Positions 45,761 through 58,872 of a DNA stretch of 64,000 nt are shown here, piece after piece. The stretch spans positions 7,416,679 to 7,480,678 of the forward strand of contig NC_081337.1 in NCBI RefSeq assembly GCF_022539665.2. Reading direction: 5' to 3'. The notes below the pieces were generated by a model. The model ran no database searches, had not been told where the DNA came from, and saw only the letters and a program-made list of their open reading frames with translations. The position numbers and the translations under genes were made by a program. The DNA is from Daphnia carinata (lineage: Eukaryota; Arthropoda; Branchiopoda; Diplostraca; Daphniidae). The first letter of the stretch is position 1; every line of letters begins with the position of its first letter.

Positions 45761-48164
45761 AAAATCTTTAATTTATCAATGAACAGATATGATTTAGATA
45801 CTGAATCAATGGCAATCACAAAAACTGTCTTTGTATTTTTAATATTATCATATATATAGTTTTTTAACTTATGTTACGTCTTCAGTTCGCTCACGATTTT
45901 CAAGCATTCCATTTTAAAAACTGCGCAGATTTCTGTTTCTAGCTTAGAGTATTGCTTCCACAGCCAGTTTATGACTATGACGTATTTTTTTTCATTTTTT
46001 AAATGAAGATGCATTGAGGATATATGCAAAGATAAGCATTATTTCCAGAAGCACCTCATCCAATCCGATGGTCTTGAGAGGGAGTAGAACCGAATTCCAA
46101 TGCCGGTATTTAGTTGTGCCGCTCTGTTGATCGTTACTGGCAGCAGTTTCCAACACTGCGTGATTCATGTGAGTTGAAGGCAATAGGACAAGTGTGTTGC
46201 GACAAGTGTGAGTGCGATCCATCGTGGTTCTTTGTTTACAGTTCACTCTCTCTTCCGAGGTGCTGTTATAACCACTAAATCAAAAACCAACGAAATTCTA
46301 AAACTACTTCTAGGACTTCGTAATAACCCAAGGAATTTCAAATGTTTATATTATCAAAACGTTTGGTCAAATCAGACGGTATCTTGAAGCATACAATTTT
46401 CTTTAAACCAACTTTGACGTAAAACAAAAATATAGCAAATGGCAACTTTTACAAAATTAGGTATTTTCTTTGTGGCAACGATATTGCGTATGCCACAACA
46501 TTAAAAATCTGTCCATTTAGGCGCCATGAGTGTAAGTTTTGCATCATCATTAAGTAGCACATTGTAAATAAAATGATTCATACTAACTTTGGAAAATTTC
46601 CTGTTTTGAATTTCCGAGCATCGTCAACTACGAAGCCCTGTAAAAAATTGGTATATGAAAAAATTAAAAAATAAAGACTCTGAAGGCTTGAAGAGTCTAC
46701 CCTTAATCCGTTGAAAGAGTTGGAAAACAAAACTGCAGACAAAGCCACTCGACGATTAAATTACACAGACCGGAAATTCAATCCCACCATCTTCGGTTTC
46801 GTATGTCGTTTTTTATTATTTTAACCGTGATGGCGCACGCAGGATGAAGACGACGAAACAGTGAGGGGACGAAAGAAAGTTAACGTCAAATATACACGAA
46901 GGTATTATTTCATGAAAAGACATAGTAGCGTAAAAAACGAACAGAAAAGGGTGGCCCAACGCGTATATAGTATAAAAGATTAAGTAAGAACAAAAGGGAT
47001 CAAGAAGCACTAGAACCGCGTCTCATCGTAGCTACGGCCATCTGGGTACTGTAGAAGACCTACATGGGCCTAGACAAACGTTGAACGTCTAACTATACGC
47101 ATAGATGAAGGAAGTTAGAAGTATACCAGTACACGTCTTTCACCACAAAGCGCAATAATGATGTGGATAGGAGGAATCCAGTCGATGAGACAGTCTATAT
47201 ATTTGATAACGGCCGGCGGCGATTCGTCCCTGCTGCGAGAGTTACGTATTTTTAGGTTATAGTTATTCGGTAGACTCTAAGAAGCGACGATGAAAGTAAT
47301 CATCTAGTGTTGTCTTAGTCGAACTGAAAAGGCGGTGCAGGGAATGTCCAATCAAAGTTAAACGGATTACACGGTGTGTGCGAATACGAACTCCAAGGAT
47401 GTGAACGTGTTCTATCTCGTGAAAATCGTTTACTTTTTCGAGTGATTGTTTTGAATTGACAGGCGATTCTTTGTGTTATTTTAAACACGTTTTCCCTCAA
47501 AATCAATACTTCAATAGAGGTTTAGAGTATCACAAGACTATTGGTGGATAAGCACGTCTCTTATTTCCTCGATGTACGTCGCACTTTCAGTTGTGAAAGT
47601 CGGGGTTCGTAGCAGATTCAAACCCTCGCGTCAACGCGTATGAAAAGTGCACCATGATGTTTGGTTCAACGGATATTTTAGCCTGTTGTTGCAGCTGTCG
47701 TAAATAAAAATTAAACCATTGCTTAAAGGGATCTTCAATCACAACCACAAGCCATCGAGTTCCGAATTAATGCAACAAGGAGATCACTTTCTTGTGGACA
47801 GGATAAAACGATACGCGGAACGATTGACGTATTTCCTCTCCAACCGGTTTCGTTCTAGTTCCTGGGCCAACTCCTCGACATCGCTGGAACTTCTGATTTG
47901 TATAAAAGGTACGACAGCGAAGACAAATTCATCCATTTACGTAAAGTCAAAACTGAGGCTGGGATCACTGAATTCTTTTGATGCCTAGATGCAATATTGT
48001 GACGACAGTTCTAGCACCATTGGAATTCAGTTTACCCTGGCTGACACTAATCATCGTTTGCTCTTGATCATTGTATTATTTTTTGTAACTCCAGTACATT
48101 TACGGAAGAACTGTTTCAGCATCTCACTCTACTAGTTTGAGTTTCCGAATTCTGTAGCGGGAAT
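45761..48164. other. Gene-poor intergenic region
   Basis: About 2.4 kb without a recognised gene. The best small frame is 50 codons on the minus strand at 47934-47785, starting MDEFVFAVVPF and continuing ELAQELERNRLERKYV. It looks protein-like but has no support beyond that. An uninterrupted plus-strand frame at 47719-47988 overlaps it antisense. Confidence 0.4.
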
Positions 48165-50958
48165 TTAGCATCCACTGATATCCTTTTTCGGTTGTTTGCG
48201 GTGCCAGCGATTCTCGAGAGGGTCAAAGCCGTGTTCAGGACTTCCAAACATGGCCCAGTCAGGAGTAGACGCCATATAGTCCTCTGAGGTAAATGATGCT
48301 TTTCCTTAACAAATGTTAATTCATTATACCTTTTCGTTAGCCATGAAATGTTTCACGCGTACCTTCAGACAAATAGTATTCACGCATAAGCTGATGAAAC
48401 TTATCGTAATCAATCCAAGTGTTCCAACGACCATCCCTAAAGAATTTACTGCGTTTGGCTAACAAGATACAGTTGGAATGCTCGTGTTCAGCAGCTAAGC
48501 CGTAGCCTTCAAGGTAGGTACAAATTTTCTCCCCAAAGGTGACTACTTCATGATGCCATGGTATATTCTCCATAGTTAGCGTTGAAGCCTTGGAAGTTCC
48601 GCAAAAAGTAACACCTAAAGATGAACGAAAAAGTTCAAAAACAACCCTCCAGACTTCACACACTTGCATTGTCCGCTACAATATATTAATCAGCTACCTT
48701 TGATTTCAATGAAATCCGGTTCTCCAAGTTTTACAAGATTTGCATAACTTTCTAGCTCTTCCACGTTCCAGGCTTTGACTAACGTCAGGCGATAGACAGT
48801 TCTTTGTCCCTTGGCTGAAAGAGCACGTAAACTGTCCAAGAACCTTTCCCAGAAATCTACGGAGCGAATTCATTAACACCCAGATTTGGTAAAACGAGTA
48901 TTGTAGTTTTACGCATACCTTTAAACAACGGCCGATCAATTTTTTTGAGGCTCTCTTTCGTGCTAGCGTCAACAGAAACGTAGAGTTGTGTGCATGGTTC
49001 AAGCTGGCGAATAGCCTCAGGAAATTGGGCATTGGTAACCAAGAACGATGAAATTTTCTTCTCATGAAGCATTCGAAGGAATCGGTTGATTTCCGGGTAC
49101 ATGATTGGTTCACCAACAAGCGAGAGTGCACAATGAACAGGACTCATCCCTTCAACTAGGCGATCAGGCTGGACTCCCGGAACACCTGAAGAAGGAAGTA
49201 GATTTTTTAAAAACGTTTTCAAAGTCCTATTTAACGAAACCTTCGTTCACGATGGAAAATTTAGACTAAGAAGAAATATAAAGCTTTATCGTATAACCTT
49301 TAAATTGATTTATCATTTTGCCATGTTGTTCCAACGCTCCCTCCAATATGAATTCAGCTGGATCCATTTTCCATCGCCATTCTGTCCCTACTGGGTTCGA
49401 ATGATGACGCCAACAAAATACACATTTGTTGGCACAAGCTAGGCTAGGCGTTGTTTCCATACATCGGTGGCTACGCACACAACAAATGTTTTAGCAATGT
49501 GCTGCGCAAAGCAAGTAAAAAAATATCTAAGACAAATGAAAGACCTTTCAATTCCGTAAAATGTGTGCTTGTAACAGCCGCCGCGACCTCTTAACATGGC
49601 CTACAAGATTGAGTTGAACGAGAGGTAAAAAAATTAACTGTGGAAAATATGCACATTAACCAATATATTATTAAAAGCTTGTATACTTTGGTCCATCGGC
49701 ACAGTTTAACCCCCGAATGAGTTCCTATCAACCGATAGCCTTGCTTTGTCAAAGATTCTCGCAATTGAGGCGTTAGCATTTCACGGGCTTCGCCATTTTC
49801 CACACTCATTTCTTCTTCTTCTTCACTGTCTTCTACAGCTTTATTTTCCACTCGAACAAAACTACCTAGATCTTCCAAATCGAGAACTGGTTCGTTCGAA
49901 TCAGAATCGGAGTCCGTATCATAAGTAACATCTGTTTCTTCCAAAATATTGTTCTTCTTTTTCTGAAATGAATTAGTAACTTTCTTCTTTCCTTTCTTGC
50001 TGCAGCAATCATTTCCTTTACTACAGCCAGTTTTATTCACAGTAGTATGTTGAGGCTTTTTTAATAAATTAAGGATCCCTTCAGACCAATGGTCAAAGTC
50101 GGCTTCTATGTTTCCATGAAAACTTTCCGCAACATTTTCATCACCTAGCCCAAGAGGTGCATAACGTTCCGCTCCTAACTGGCTTAACCAATTATCAATG
50201 TTCCGTCCGATAACGTTGTAGTTTTCGGAATACAAAGAATTTCCAAGGCCAAATACGGAAAATCTAACATCAGCTAATAAAGTTTTTGGCACTCGAAAAT
50301 CAAATGCAGAATCTTCAAGCCATTTATAGAACCACTGTGCATCATCAGGAGGTGATCCTTCAGCATACGTTGAAACAATAAATATAAATAGTGTATCCTT
50401 TGCCTCCTACATTCGTGAGAAGGTTAGTTATTAAATGTATGCAATTTTAACAATACAAGTTTTAAATAGCATACCGAACCAACGAAATTGTCTTCAGAAT
50501 CACATTCCTTTAGGTTAATAACTGAGACTTCCACCCCATCTTCAGCAACATGTCCTAATAAGATTTCTGCAAACTTCTAAAATATTTATTTGTAAAAATT
50601 GAGAAAGGTTGTCATTGTTAGATTCAATCACAGTTACAGTCCAGTTTACCTTGCTCTTTCCCATAAGGGTTCCATACATGATTTTTATTCGAGAAGGTTG
50701 CTTCTCAAAGTTGGAAGCTTGTGTGCTCCCACAATTGCACACATGCTTTTTCTTTTTCCTTTTTGGATTTTCGGCAGTGGGCGTTGAATACAATTCATTT
50801 GCCAGGCCAGAAGAGCTTTCATTTATGTTAAGTTCACTCTTGATGTTGTCCTTTTTCTTTCTTGTGACCCAATATCCAACAATTAAAGACAACGCGGCGA
50901 GACCCAAGGAAGGTAGAAAGAAACTACCAACCAAAGGGGGTTGAGCTACCTTCATCAT
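48165..50958 (-). CDS. TYW1: tRNA 4-demethylwyosine synthase TYW1
   Basis: Nine exons (50958-50650, 50576-50475, 50406-49687, 49600-49545, 49470-49298, 49185-48919, 48856-48698, 48614-48363, 48283-48165) give 718 residues. An N-terminal membrane anchor (FLPSLGLAALSLIVGYWV) precedes a flavodoxin-like domain (IKIMYGTLMGKSK, STYAEGSPPDDAQWF, VFGLGNSLY). An acidic linker follows, then a radical-SAM domain with MLRGRGGCYKHTFYGI, the cluster motif CANKCVFCWRHHSNPVG (CxxxCxxC), LSLVGEPIMYPEI and FLVTNAQFPEAI. The C-terminus has EDYMASTPDWAMFGSPEHGF and ends KKDISGC. TYW1 makes the tricyclic core of wybutosine at G37 of tRNA-Phe. The last intron uses donor GAAG|GTACGC, which removes an apparent in-frame TAA. 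Confidence 0.96.
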
Positions 50959-52111
50959 AAGATTTTGCCTTTTGTATTTAAGAGTTGAAGAATCTTCTTT
51001 TTTCCTATAGCCAGTTTTTAAAAGCCCTTGTTGCTCTCAAAGTTTCGTCTAGTTTTAATTTACGCAACGTGCAATCGACACACAAAATCTACGTTGCCAG
51101 TTATCCGAACGTCTTTGAACCCGACCGTTTACACCGGTTACCATTTCTTCTTCCTTTTAATCATTAGTTCCACTGGGATTATTGTATCAATGGTAAATGA
51201 ACTAAAATAAGGAACCCATAGATTCCGAAATTTATCATGGGAGTAACAAGCTCAAATATACCGCTAGCAATCAGCATCGGCCTAGGTCTCGGGCTCGGCC
51301 CGTCGTTGATCGGGTCAATATTTTTCTGGTCGGTCGGATCGACCGAGTTACTTACTATTTCATTCAGCCACGTGACATCGGGTTTGATCAGGATTGGCTA
51401 ATCGGAGTAAAATACCCGTTAGTAAGGAATCGATGCTTACATAAGAATAATCGATGTGTGTATATTTATTGGCTAATCAAATCGATTGCCGGTTGACCAA
51501 TCAGACTCTTTTATGGAAGTGGCGCGCTTTAAGCCGTCCTTTTTTAAGATGTTACCGTATCTCCCAGATCGAGAGACCCAACCCGACCCGCGGGAAAAAT
51601 ACCTCCACGATCCGATTTCTGCCATAAATTTTTGGGAAACAGATTATAGTCAATTGCGAGCATAAAAGTTCGTATCAAGCGATCAGTTATGGCCCTGAAA
51701 TCCAAACTCACATGAAATACACCGTTGTAACTACAATCGCAATCAGAGTTACTAATCCTACAGTGGAAATTTTTTGGAAGCCTTGAACAGCGTACTGCTT
51801 TCAGGGCGTTAACGCAAAAGGGCGTTACCATGTTGGCAGATAAGTTGAATTGAGTGAATTAAATTTCGTTAACTGCCATTAAAGAACAAATCAGAAACCA
51901 CCCCATTTCCATGGTTTGATTCCACGATATACCATTCCACGTTCCAAGTACATAAGTTACCTGATCAACCGTGAGCTGTCAAAATACGTAGTACATACAT
52001 CTAATACCGCTATCCTCTTCGTTGATACTTCCATAACATACAAAATTTCGTTGTGCATTTTTAGATAGGGTTTAGAGAAGTGACTGAATTACCGGAGAAC
52101 TTGAATTCGTC
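50959..52111. promoter_or_regulatory. Divergent region between TYW1 and AP-3 beta
   Basis: 1.15 kb between two start codons facing away from each other. A GC-rich stretch near 51280-51350 has repeated CGG/TCG words (GGTCGGTCGGATCGACCGAG). A 95-codon minus-strand frame at 51544-51831 has no recognisable domain and is not called. Confidence 0.4.
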
Positions 52112-55100
52112 ATGGCAAGTGGTAACTTAGGACTAACTTATGGAGGACAAGAGAAAACACCATCATTGTCAGGTGAAACTGAGTTTGCGGCAGAAGCTGG
52201 AGCTCCTGGTGGATTATTCCACGCCGATTATAAACGACATGACGATTTGAAACAAATGTTAGACAGCAGCAAAGACAGTCTCAAGTTAGAGGCTATGAAA
52301 AGAATAATTGGGGTAAAGATGTTGTGATATCCACCAGTCAAAGAATAACAACAGATGTTTCTGTAGATGGTGGCAAAGGGAAGAGATGCTTCAGATCTTT
52401 TTCCTGCTGTGGTGAAGAATGTTGTTTCTAAAAATATTGAAGTAAAGAAATTAGTGTATGTCTACCTAGTTCGTTACGCAGAAGAACAACAAGATCTTGC
52501 CCTTCTTTCAATTTCTACATTTCAACGTGCTTTAAAGGTATCTTAGATTAGTGTTCTTCCAGACATAAGTTAAATTCATTTATATGACTCAGGATCCTAA
52601 TCAGCTGATAAGAGCAAGTGCCCTTCGAGTTCTGTCAAGCATTAGAGTTCCGGTCATTGTGCCGATTATGATGTTGGCCATCAGAGACTCTGTTAGTGAC
52701 ATGTCACCCTATGTCAGGAAGACAGCAGCTCATGCCATACCAAAACTCTATGACCTTGACCCTGAACAGAAAGATGAGCTGGTCATGGTGATTGAAAGAC
52801 TGCTCTCAGATCAAACAACACTGGTTGTTGGATCTGCAGTTATGGCCTTTGAGCAGGTGAGGCATTTCCCCCGACGATTTATGGATAGTCTTTGAGTGCA
52901 TTTAACCAGTTTTTTTACTACAGGTTTGCCCTGAACGCACGGATCTTATACATAAGAACTTCAGAAAACTTTGGTAAATATCGTATTCTTTAAGTATATT
53001 ATGTTTTCTTTACTAATGTTGTAGATTTGTGTGTCTTAGCGCTGTTTTGGTGGACGTCGAGGAGTGGGGACAAGTTATTATAATTGGAATGCTCACACGC
53101 TATGCGCGCACGCAATTTACAGATCCTAATATAAACGGTACCAGTCATTCTCAAAAGGATAAACCATTTTATGAAGATAGTGAAGAAGATGATGAAAAAT
53201 CAAAGCAAAGAGAATCCTTAGCATTAGATCCTGATCACCGATTGCTCTTGCGGAACACAAAACCCTTGCTTCAAAGTAGAAATTCTTCGGTGTGTCTTAA
53301 CATCGTCAGAAAATATTTTCGTATTTTGAAAGACATATTTCGTTTCCCAAAGGTCGTTATGGCTGTTGCCCAGCTGTACCATCATTTGGCTCCCAAAGAG
53401 GACGTAGCTGTAGTGACCAGGGCTTTAATACGATTGCTGCGTTCACATCGCGAGGTTCAGACTGTTGTGCTGAACTCCATTGCATCTATGTCAGTCAACA
53501 GAAAGGTATGAATGAACATAAATAATTTGTAATACTCTGAGCTGAACAGTTCTATTTTTCGTTCAAGGATATGTTCGAACCGTTTCTAAAAAATTTCTTT
53601 GTTCGGAATACTGATGCCACGCAAATTAAACTACTTAAATTGGAAATTTTGACAAATTTGGCAAACGAGTCAAACATTACTTTCATTCTCCGAGAGTTTC
53701 AGACTTACATATCCAGTCAAGACCGAGATCTAGTTGCTGCTACAATTCAAGCCATCGGAAGGTATAAAACCAAATAAATTTCGGTGATGACTGAATTACG
53801 AATTATTCTCCTTCACTGCAGATGTGCCGCTGGGATTAAAGAAGTCACTGATACATGCCTAAGCGGGTTGATTGCTTTACTGTCAAATTCAGATGGTTGG
53901 TTTTTTAAGTAACATATATTATTTTTTAATTTCTCTTAAACAAATAATGTTTCTTTTTTTTTGTACACTTTTAAAAACTTACAACGTAGAACTCGTGGTT
54001 GCAGAGAGCGTCGTGGTCATAAAAAAACTTTTGCAAACACAACAAGGTTCGCATGGAGACATTGTTGGCCAAATGGCTCGACTTGTTAACAGAATAACAG
54101 TACCCCAAGCCAGGGCAGCCATCCTATGGCTCGTAGGCGAGCATTGTGAAAAGAAACGGGTGTCTAAAATGGCTCCCGATGTACTTCGCTTTATGGCTCG
54201 CAGTTTCGCAAATGAGGTATGTTCCTATAATCACGAGCATATATCCTGGCATGGATTCATTTAACCTATGTTTCACTATTAGCAAGATGTGGTGAAACTA
54301 CAGATTCTAAATCTAGCCGCTAAGCTGTGCTTGTCGAACCCCAAGCAAACTAAAGTGCTTTGCCAATATGTGTTTAGGTAAGTCTCACTGGGAAGAGCAA
54401 CATGAATACGTTCTCCTAACACTTGCATACTTTCCTTAAAGCCTGGCGAAATATGATCAAAATTATGATATCCGAGATCGTGTACGCTTTTTGCGTCATC
54501 TCATTTTCCCGTCAACGGAACAGGCAGTTCTCGCTAAATATGCAAAAAAAATATTTTTAGCCTCAAAGCCGCCACCGGTGATCGAATCTGTTTTCAAAGG
54601 TACTAAGAAGAACTAAAAGTTCCTAGGCGCTATACGTGAACAATTAGGATCTTTATGGAAAAAGTTAGAAAGCTTAATTGCATCAGCTTTTTTTTAGTGT
54701 ACAATAACATACTGTATCTAGTTTGTTGTTAAGGCAACGCTGTTCCCTTTCAAACCCGCCATTTCTCGGGTCCTTTTCTTTTTGGTCCCAACTAATCGTG
54801 GTGAAGGATAGGGTTAATTTATCGCTCCAGGCCTATATTAGGCGTGGCTAACGAAAATATTTCCTAATGGATTGCTTTTGTGTAGATCGAGATGAATTTC
54901 AGTTGGGCTCTCTATCACACTACCTTAATAGCCGTGTAGTTGGATACATGGACTTACCGTGCTTTCCCGCTGTTGCTCCTGATTCTAGTGTACGGAATGT
55001 TGAATCACCACGGCCTACCATTCCAGTTACCAGGTAAATGCCACATGGTTCAGTTGCAGTTTTCAGCCATGTTAACCTGATTGAGGTACATTCGAAAAGC

Positions 55101-56704
55101 GTTCCTGGCATTTCTGCGGGAACCTCGTCTAAAGGGAAGAAAAAGGAAACGTTTTACTCAGAAAGTTCTTCAGAAGACGAAGAAAGGAACGAAGAATCTG
55201 GAAGCTCAGACTCAAAATCAGACTCATCCTCTGAAACTGAATCAGGTTCTGCAGCCAGTGATTCAGACGCATCCGCCTCTGATGAAGAAGATGACGATGA
55301 TTCCACTAACATTTCGCAACAAAATATTGTTCGACTGTCACCATCTCTTTCTCCGTCACCTCCCAGCCATCGGCTCACTCGCTCACTCGTGATTCAATCT
55401 AGTTCGGAATCGCAGTATTCTTCGAACAGCTCTGATTCAGACGCGAGCATCTCAGACACAGCTGAGAAAGCATCTCCGCGAATGCCACTAGCTGTTCCTA
55501 AATCGAATTTGGATCTTCTCCTCGACTTAGATGGTAAGTCTTGTTATTCAGACCAGCTTCATGCCATATCTACTAGCCCTATGCGTGGTTAATCTTATCA
55601 CAAATATTTTAATACTTACATATTATAAATTCAGTGTCAGAATCTGTAACCACTCCGGTGATGGCGTCCATTCCGGGTATTCCTTTTGCTTCCCTAGCGA
55701 ACACGCCAAATTCAGACTTGAGCATTCAGCCAGCTTCTGCGGTATACATTTCCACGAGACCAATAGAACTTGGTACATACTGTCTAAATAATGCGTCTTG
55801 TATACGATGGTTCAAAACAATTTCTATTAATTAGTCTCCAGCGTTTCAAGCGGATGCAGTCTACAAGTACTATACCGCTATAGTCGCTCCGTGAATCTTT
55901 ATTCAGCTTCCATGGTCACAATCGAGCTTACTCTGATAAACACTGGTAACGAAGACTTGGCCGAGATCAAAATAGCCAACAAAGTAAGCAGTGAATCATC
56001 TCAGTTAGTTTCGCGTCATTCTTGACAGTTTTTTCTTTTAATTAACGTGTTCCGTAACAGAATATGCCTGTTGGCATCTCAATGCACGAATTTACCACCT
56101 TGGCATCACTTCCAGCTGGAGCAACAAGACTTGTTACCTTGGGCATAGATTTTGGCGATTCGACCCAGACTGTCAGCTGTGATTTAGTAGCAAGCGGGCG
56201 ACCTATACGGATTAATTTTAGGCCTTCCGTTGGCGAACTAATCCGTCCTGTAACGTGTACTGAAGGCGTTTTCATCAATGAGCAAGGTACTTATTTGTAA
56301 TCTCGGCATATATTTAAGCAAAAATTTACCTACTTATTATGTCTTTAATAGGGAAATTGAAGGGGATGAATGAACATAGTTTTCCTATAACCAACATATC
56401 CGAACTTAGAGAAATGAAAAATATCTCAGCTAAATTGTTTCGCGCGGCAAATATGGCTTCCATAAATTCTAGCGAGCAAAATACCTTAAGGTAGGACGAT
56501 GATGTTTTATGCCTCTTCACAATTGTTCCTATAGGTTATTTCCACGTTTCCTCCGACAGATTCGCCGGACAGACCTTATCTTCCAAATCATTAGTCTTGG
56601 TTACTGTTCTGGTTGGAGCCGATCCTAAATTAACTGTTTGCTGCGAGAAGATGATAATTGGCTCCATGCTTCTTGCAGAACTCAAAGAGGCGCTAAAGAA
56701 TTAA
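52112..56704 (+). CDS. AP3B1: AP-3 complex subunit beta
   Basis: Eighteen exons give 1,082 residues: 52112-52312, 52367-52537, 52593-52856, 52924-52973, 53040-53289, 53353-53505, 53568-53761, 53822-53895, 53990-54216, 54283-54377, 54442-54599, 54886-55033, 55067-55533, 55635-55772, 55835-55983, 56061-56286, 56352-56490, 56560-56704. The adaptin trunk has [71 protein letters not shown] and [13 protein letters not shown] long acidic Ser-rich hinge (residues of exon 12) and a C-terminal appendage follow. AP-3 beta (ruby in Drosophila) sorts cargo from endosomes to lysosomes and pigment granules. The intron at 53290-53352 is 63 nt, in frame and without a stop. Confidence 0.95.
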
Positions 56705-56879
56705 TTATTTTGAATTGATCCTTTACGTGTGTACATGCACCACAGTTTTCTGTCAATGAAAAGATTTAACACAGCAAAGATTAAATTGAATCACGTGGAA
56801 GGACTTCTAAACTTATTTTTGCTTTACAGCATCATTTTTTCTGTTTATTTCACAAACAGTTGGTTTGAATAGAAAAGAA

Positions 56880-57060
56880 ATACATTTTTCGAAATCCGCG
56901 TTAAATTTTACATTACTAGGGGGATTTTTATCAAATTCCGGAAGATGGTCATTTTTGCGGATTTTGACAAAAATGAGAAGGCTATAGCCTTCCCACTTTT
57001 TCATTTTTGGAACAAATTCATAAATTTTCATAAATGGAACAAATGAAGCGACAAATTTTG
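56880..57060. repeat. Hairpin repeat D (GGCTATAGCC family)
   Basis: A near-perfect palindrome, AAAAATGAGAAGGCTATAG with its mirror continuing to TTTTTCATTTTTGG (about 56972-57017), has the same core as the modules at 6.3 kb and 39.9 kb. It lies between AP-3 beta and its duplicated last exon. It lacks the AAGCCCGAC ends seen elsewhere. Confidence 0.6.
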
Positions 57061-57150
57061 CTTTACAGCACCATTTTTTTTCTTTTATTTCGCAAACGCA
57101 GATAAAACTATTTGATCTACATTCAAAATTATATTTTATTATTTTCTTCT

Positions 57151-57407
57151 TCCACGTTTCCTACGACAGATTCGCCGGACGGACCCTATCTTCCAAATCA
57201 TTGGTTGGAGCCGATCCTAAATTGACTGTTTGCCGCGAGAAGATGATAATTGGCTCCATGCTTCTTGCAGACTCAAAGAGGCGCTAAAGAATTAATTATT
57301 TTGAATTGATCCTTTAGGTGTGTACATGCACCACAGTTTTCTGCCAATGAAAAGATTTAACACAACAAAGATTAAATTGAATCACATGAAAGGACTTATT
57401 AAACTTA
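57151..57407 (+). pseudogene. Decayed duplicate of the last exon and 3' end of AP-3 beta
   Basis: 57151-57407 repeats 56541-56815: the acceptor region, coding part and 3' flank of AP-3 beta. Relative to the original it lacks about 18 nt in the stretch after the TCATT, has a one-base deletion near 57270 (CAGACTC for CAGAACTC) and several substitutions, so it cannot code the same end. It abuts the stop codon of the next gene, which is read on the other strand; that gene's 3' untranslated region is therefore probably antisense to it. Confidence 0.8.
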
Positions 57408-58746
57408 TTACTGAATTGCATCCTGACTTTTCGTACCAGGGCGATCAGTCATGATCAATTTCAAAGATTGTTCTTCCTCCTCATATTCAGTTGACTTATT
57501 TTTTAAAAGCAGATCTAAATAATCTAGAAATTTAAAAAAAATGGTTAGAGCTTAAACGGCAATTTTTAAACCATAACCTGTAGTTTCAAAATAGTTTCAC
57601 CTAATGTTTTATTGAAGTGGTCCGTATCCTCCTGCTTGGAGAAAAGGGCGCACCTAGATTCAAGAGAACGTGCCCTCAAAGACCGTAGTTCCTTCAAAGA
57701 GTTCAATAGCTGCCCGAGACGTTTGACTTCACTCTGTTTACGACGGGTTTCGCTAAAAAAACCATCTGCTTCACGTCTCGCTTCTTGTTGCTTTAGCGGA
57801 AAGAAAGTAAATAAAAAAAGCTATCGGAAAATTAGTCTTTATATATACATAAATGTTTTTCAGACCTTTTTGCGTTGCAATTCATTTCTTCTAATGATGT
57901 CTCTTTGTTCGTCAATAATAACATTTAGTTCCTCGCGCCTATGTATTGCTTTTTCCGTTTCCTTCCTCCTTCTTTCTTTCTTTCTCTTCATCCATTTTCT
58001 TTTCTCCTTTCTTTTTTCTATTTTTTCTTGGGTTTCCTTTGAAGCTGAATAGTGAATGATTTGTTCATTTATAAATTCTAGTCTCTCCTGTAGAGAAAAA
58101 GAAAGCAATCATATTCTAACACCTCTAGCCATTGCCTATCTTCTAGTTCATGTTTTAAGTATTGGGAATTCATACTTTGATTTGCCCCAACTTGTGTTCA
58201 CCTTCTGCATTCTGGCAGGCTTCACCTATTTGTTCTGCCATTTTCAAATGTGAAGTTAGCCTTTCAGCTTCTTTAGTCAGATCTCCAAGCCTGCTAATCT
58301 AGGAACGCCGACGTCACGTTACACGCTATACACGAAAGCTCTACTATTGCTAACTTATTTACCTTAGTCAAGGGTGAATGACTTCGGAACACCATTTGGG
58401 TCTGTATGAAACTATTGAGGAAATCCTGATCCAACTTCCGCTGATTTAACATCATCAGCCACTCCCTTTGTCTTTCAGCTGCCACAGGTAAACCATGACA
58501 ATTCACTTCACTGTTGATTTCCCAAGGCAGTCTAAATGAACTGGAAGTCTGATAACTTGTGTTGCTATGGAGTAATTCACTTCCAAAACTCCATTTGGGG
58601 TTATCCATTTTCATAGGAAAACTCAGAGGAACATTCATTAAGTTGGAGGGATTATTATAATTATTTCCAGCTGGGCTATTTTCTGGTTGAAAATTTGGTG
58701 AGGTTAAATTTAGATGATTCATGCTATTGTGATTCCACTGTGCCAT
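57408..58746 (-). CDS. PDCD7: PDCD7-like protein (U11/U12 snRNP 59K family)
   Basis: Five exons (58746-58363, 58298-58176, 58087-57866, 57790-57601, 57523-57408) give 344 residues. The N-terminal 90 residues are Asn/Ser/Pro-rich. The rest is a long charged coiled coil with WLMMLNQRKLDQDFLNSF, a run of Lys/Arg/Glu (KRKEKRKWMKRKKERRRKE), an RLGQLLNSLKELRSLRARAL segment and a final helix (KNKSTEYEEEEQSLKLIM). Together these match the layout of PDCD7, a component of the minor-spliceosome U11/U12 di-snRNP. It is shorter than vertebrate PDCD7 because the C-terminal extension is missing. Assignment is by pattern; another coiled-coil protein is possible. Confidence 0.6.
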
Positions 58747-58872
58747 TGTATACTTTCAGTTAATTGTTTAGAAAAGCAAGAATATTCACACAATGGGATA
58801 TTGTGTAGGAATTCAGGACAAATGAGGATGCAACTCAGATTGAATGATGCACTTATCACAATCCACCACTTT

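Noticed and set aside
48284-48363. In-frame TAA near the 3' end of TYW1
   Set aside because: The TAA lies inside an intron when the good donor GAAG|GTACGC is used; the exon then joins EDYMASTPDW in frame.
51544-51831. 95-codon minus-strand frame between TYW1 and AP-3 beta
   Set aside because: No domain, no splice context, and it lies in a divergent promoter region.
53290-53352. 21-residue insertion in AP-3 beta as coding sequence
   Set aside because: It has donor and acceptor sites and interrupts a block that is continuous in known AP-3 beta proteins, so it is treated as an intron.
54920-55600. Overlapping long frames opposite the acidic AP-3 beta hinge
   Set aside because: They are antisense or shifted shadows of the Ser/Glu/Asp repeat-rich hinge.
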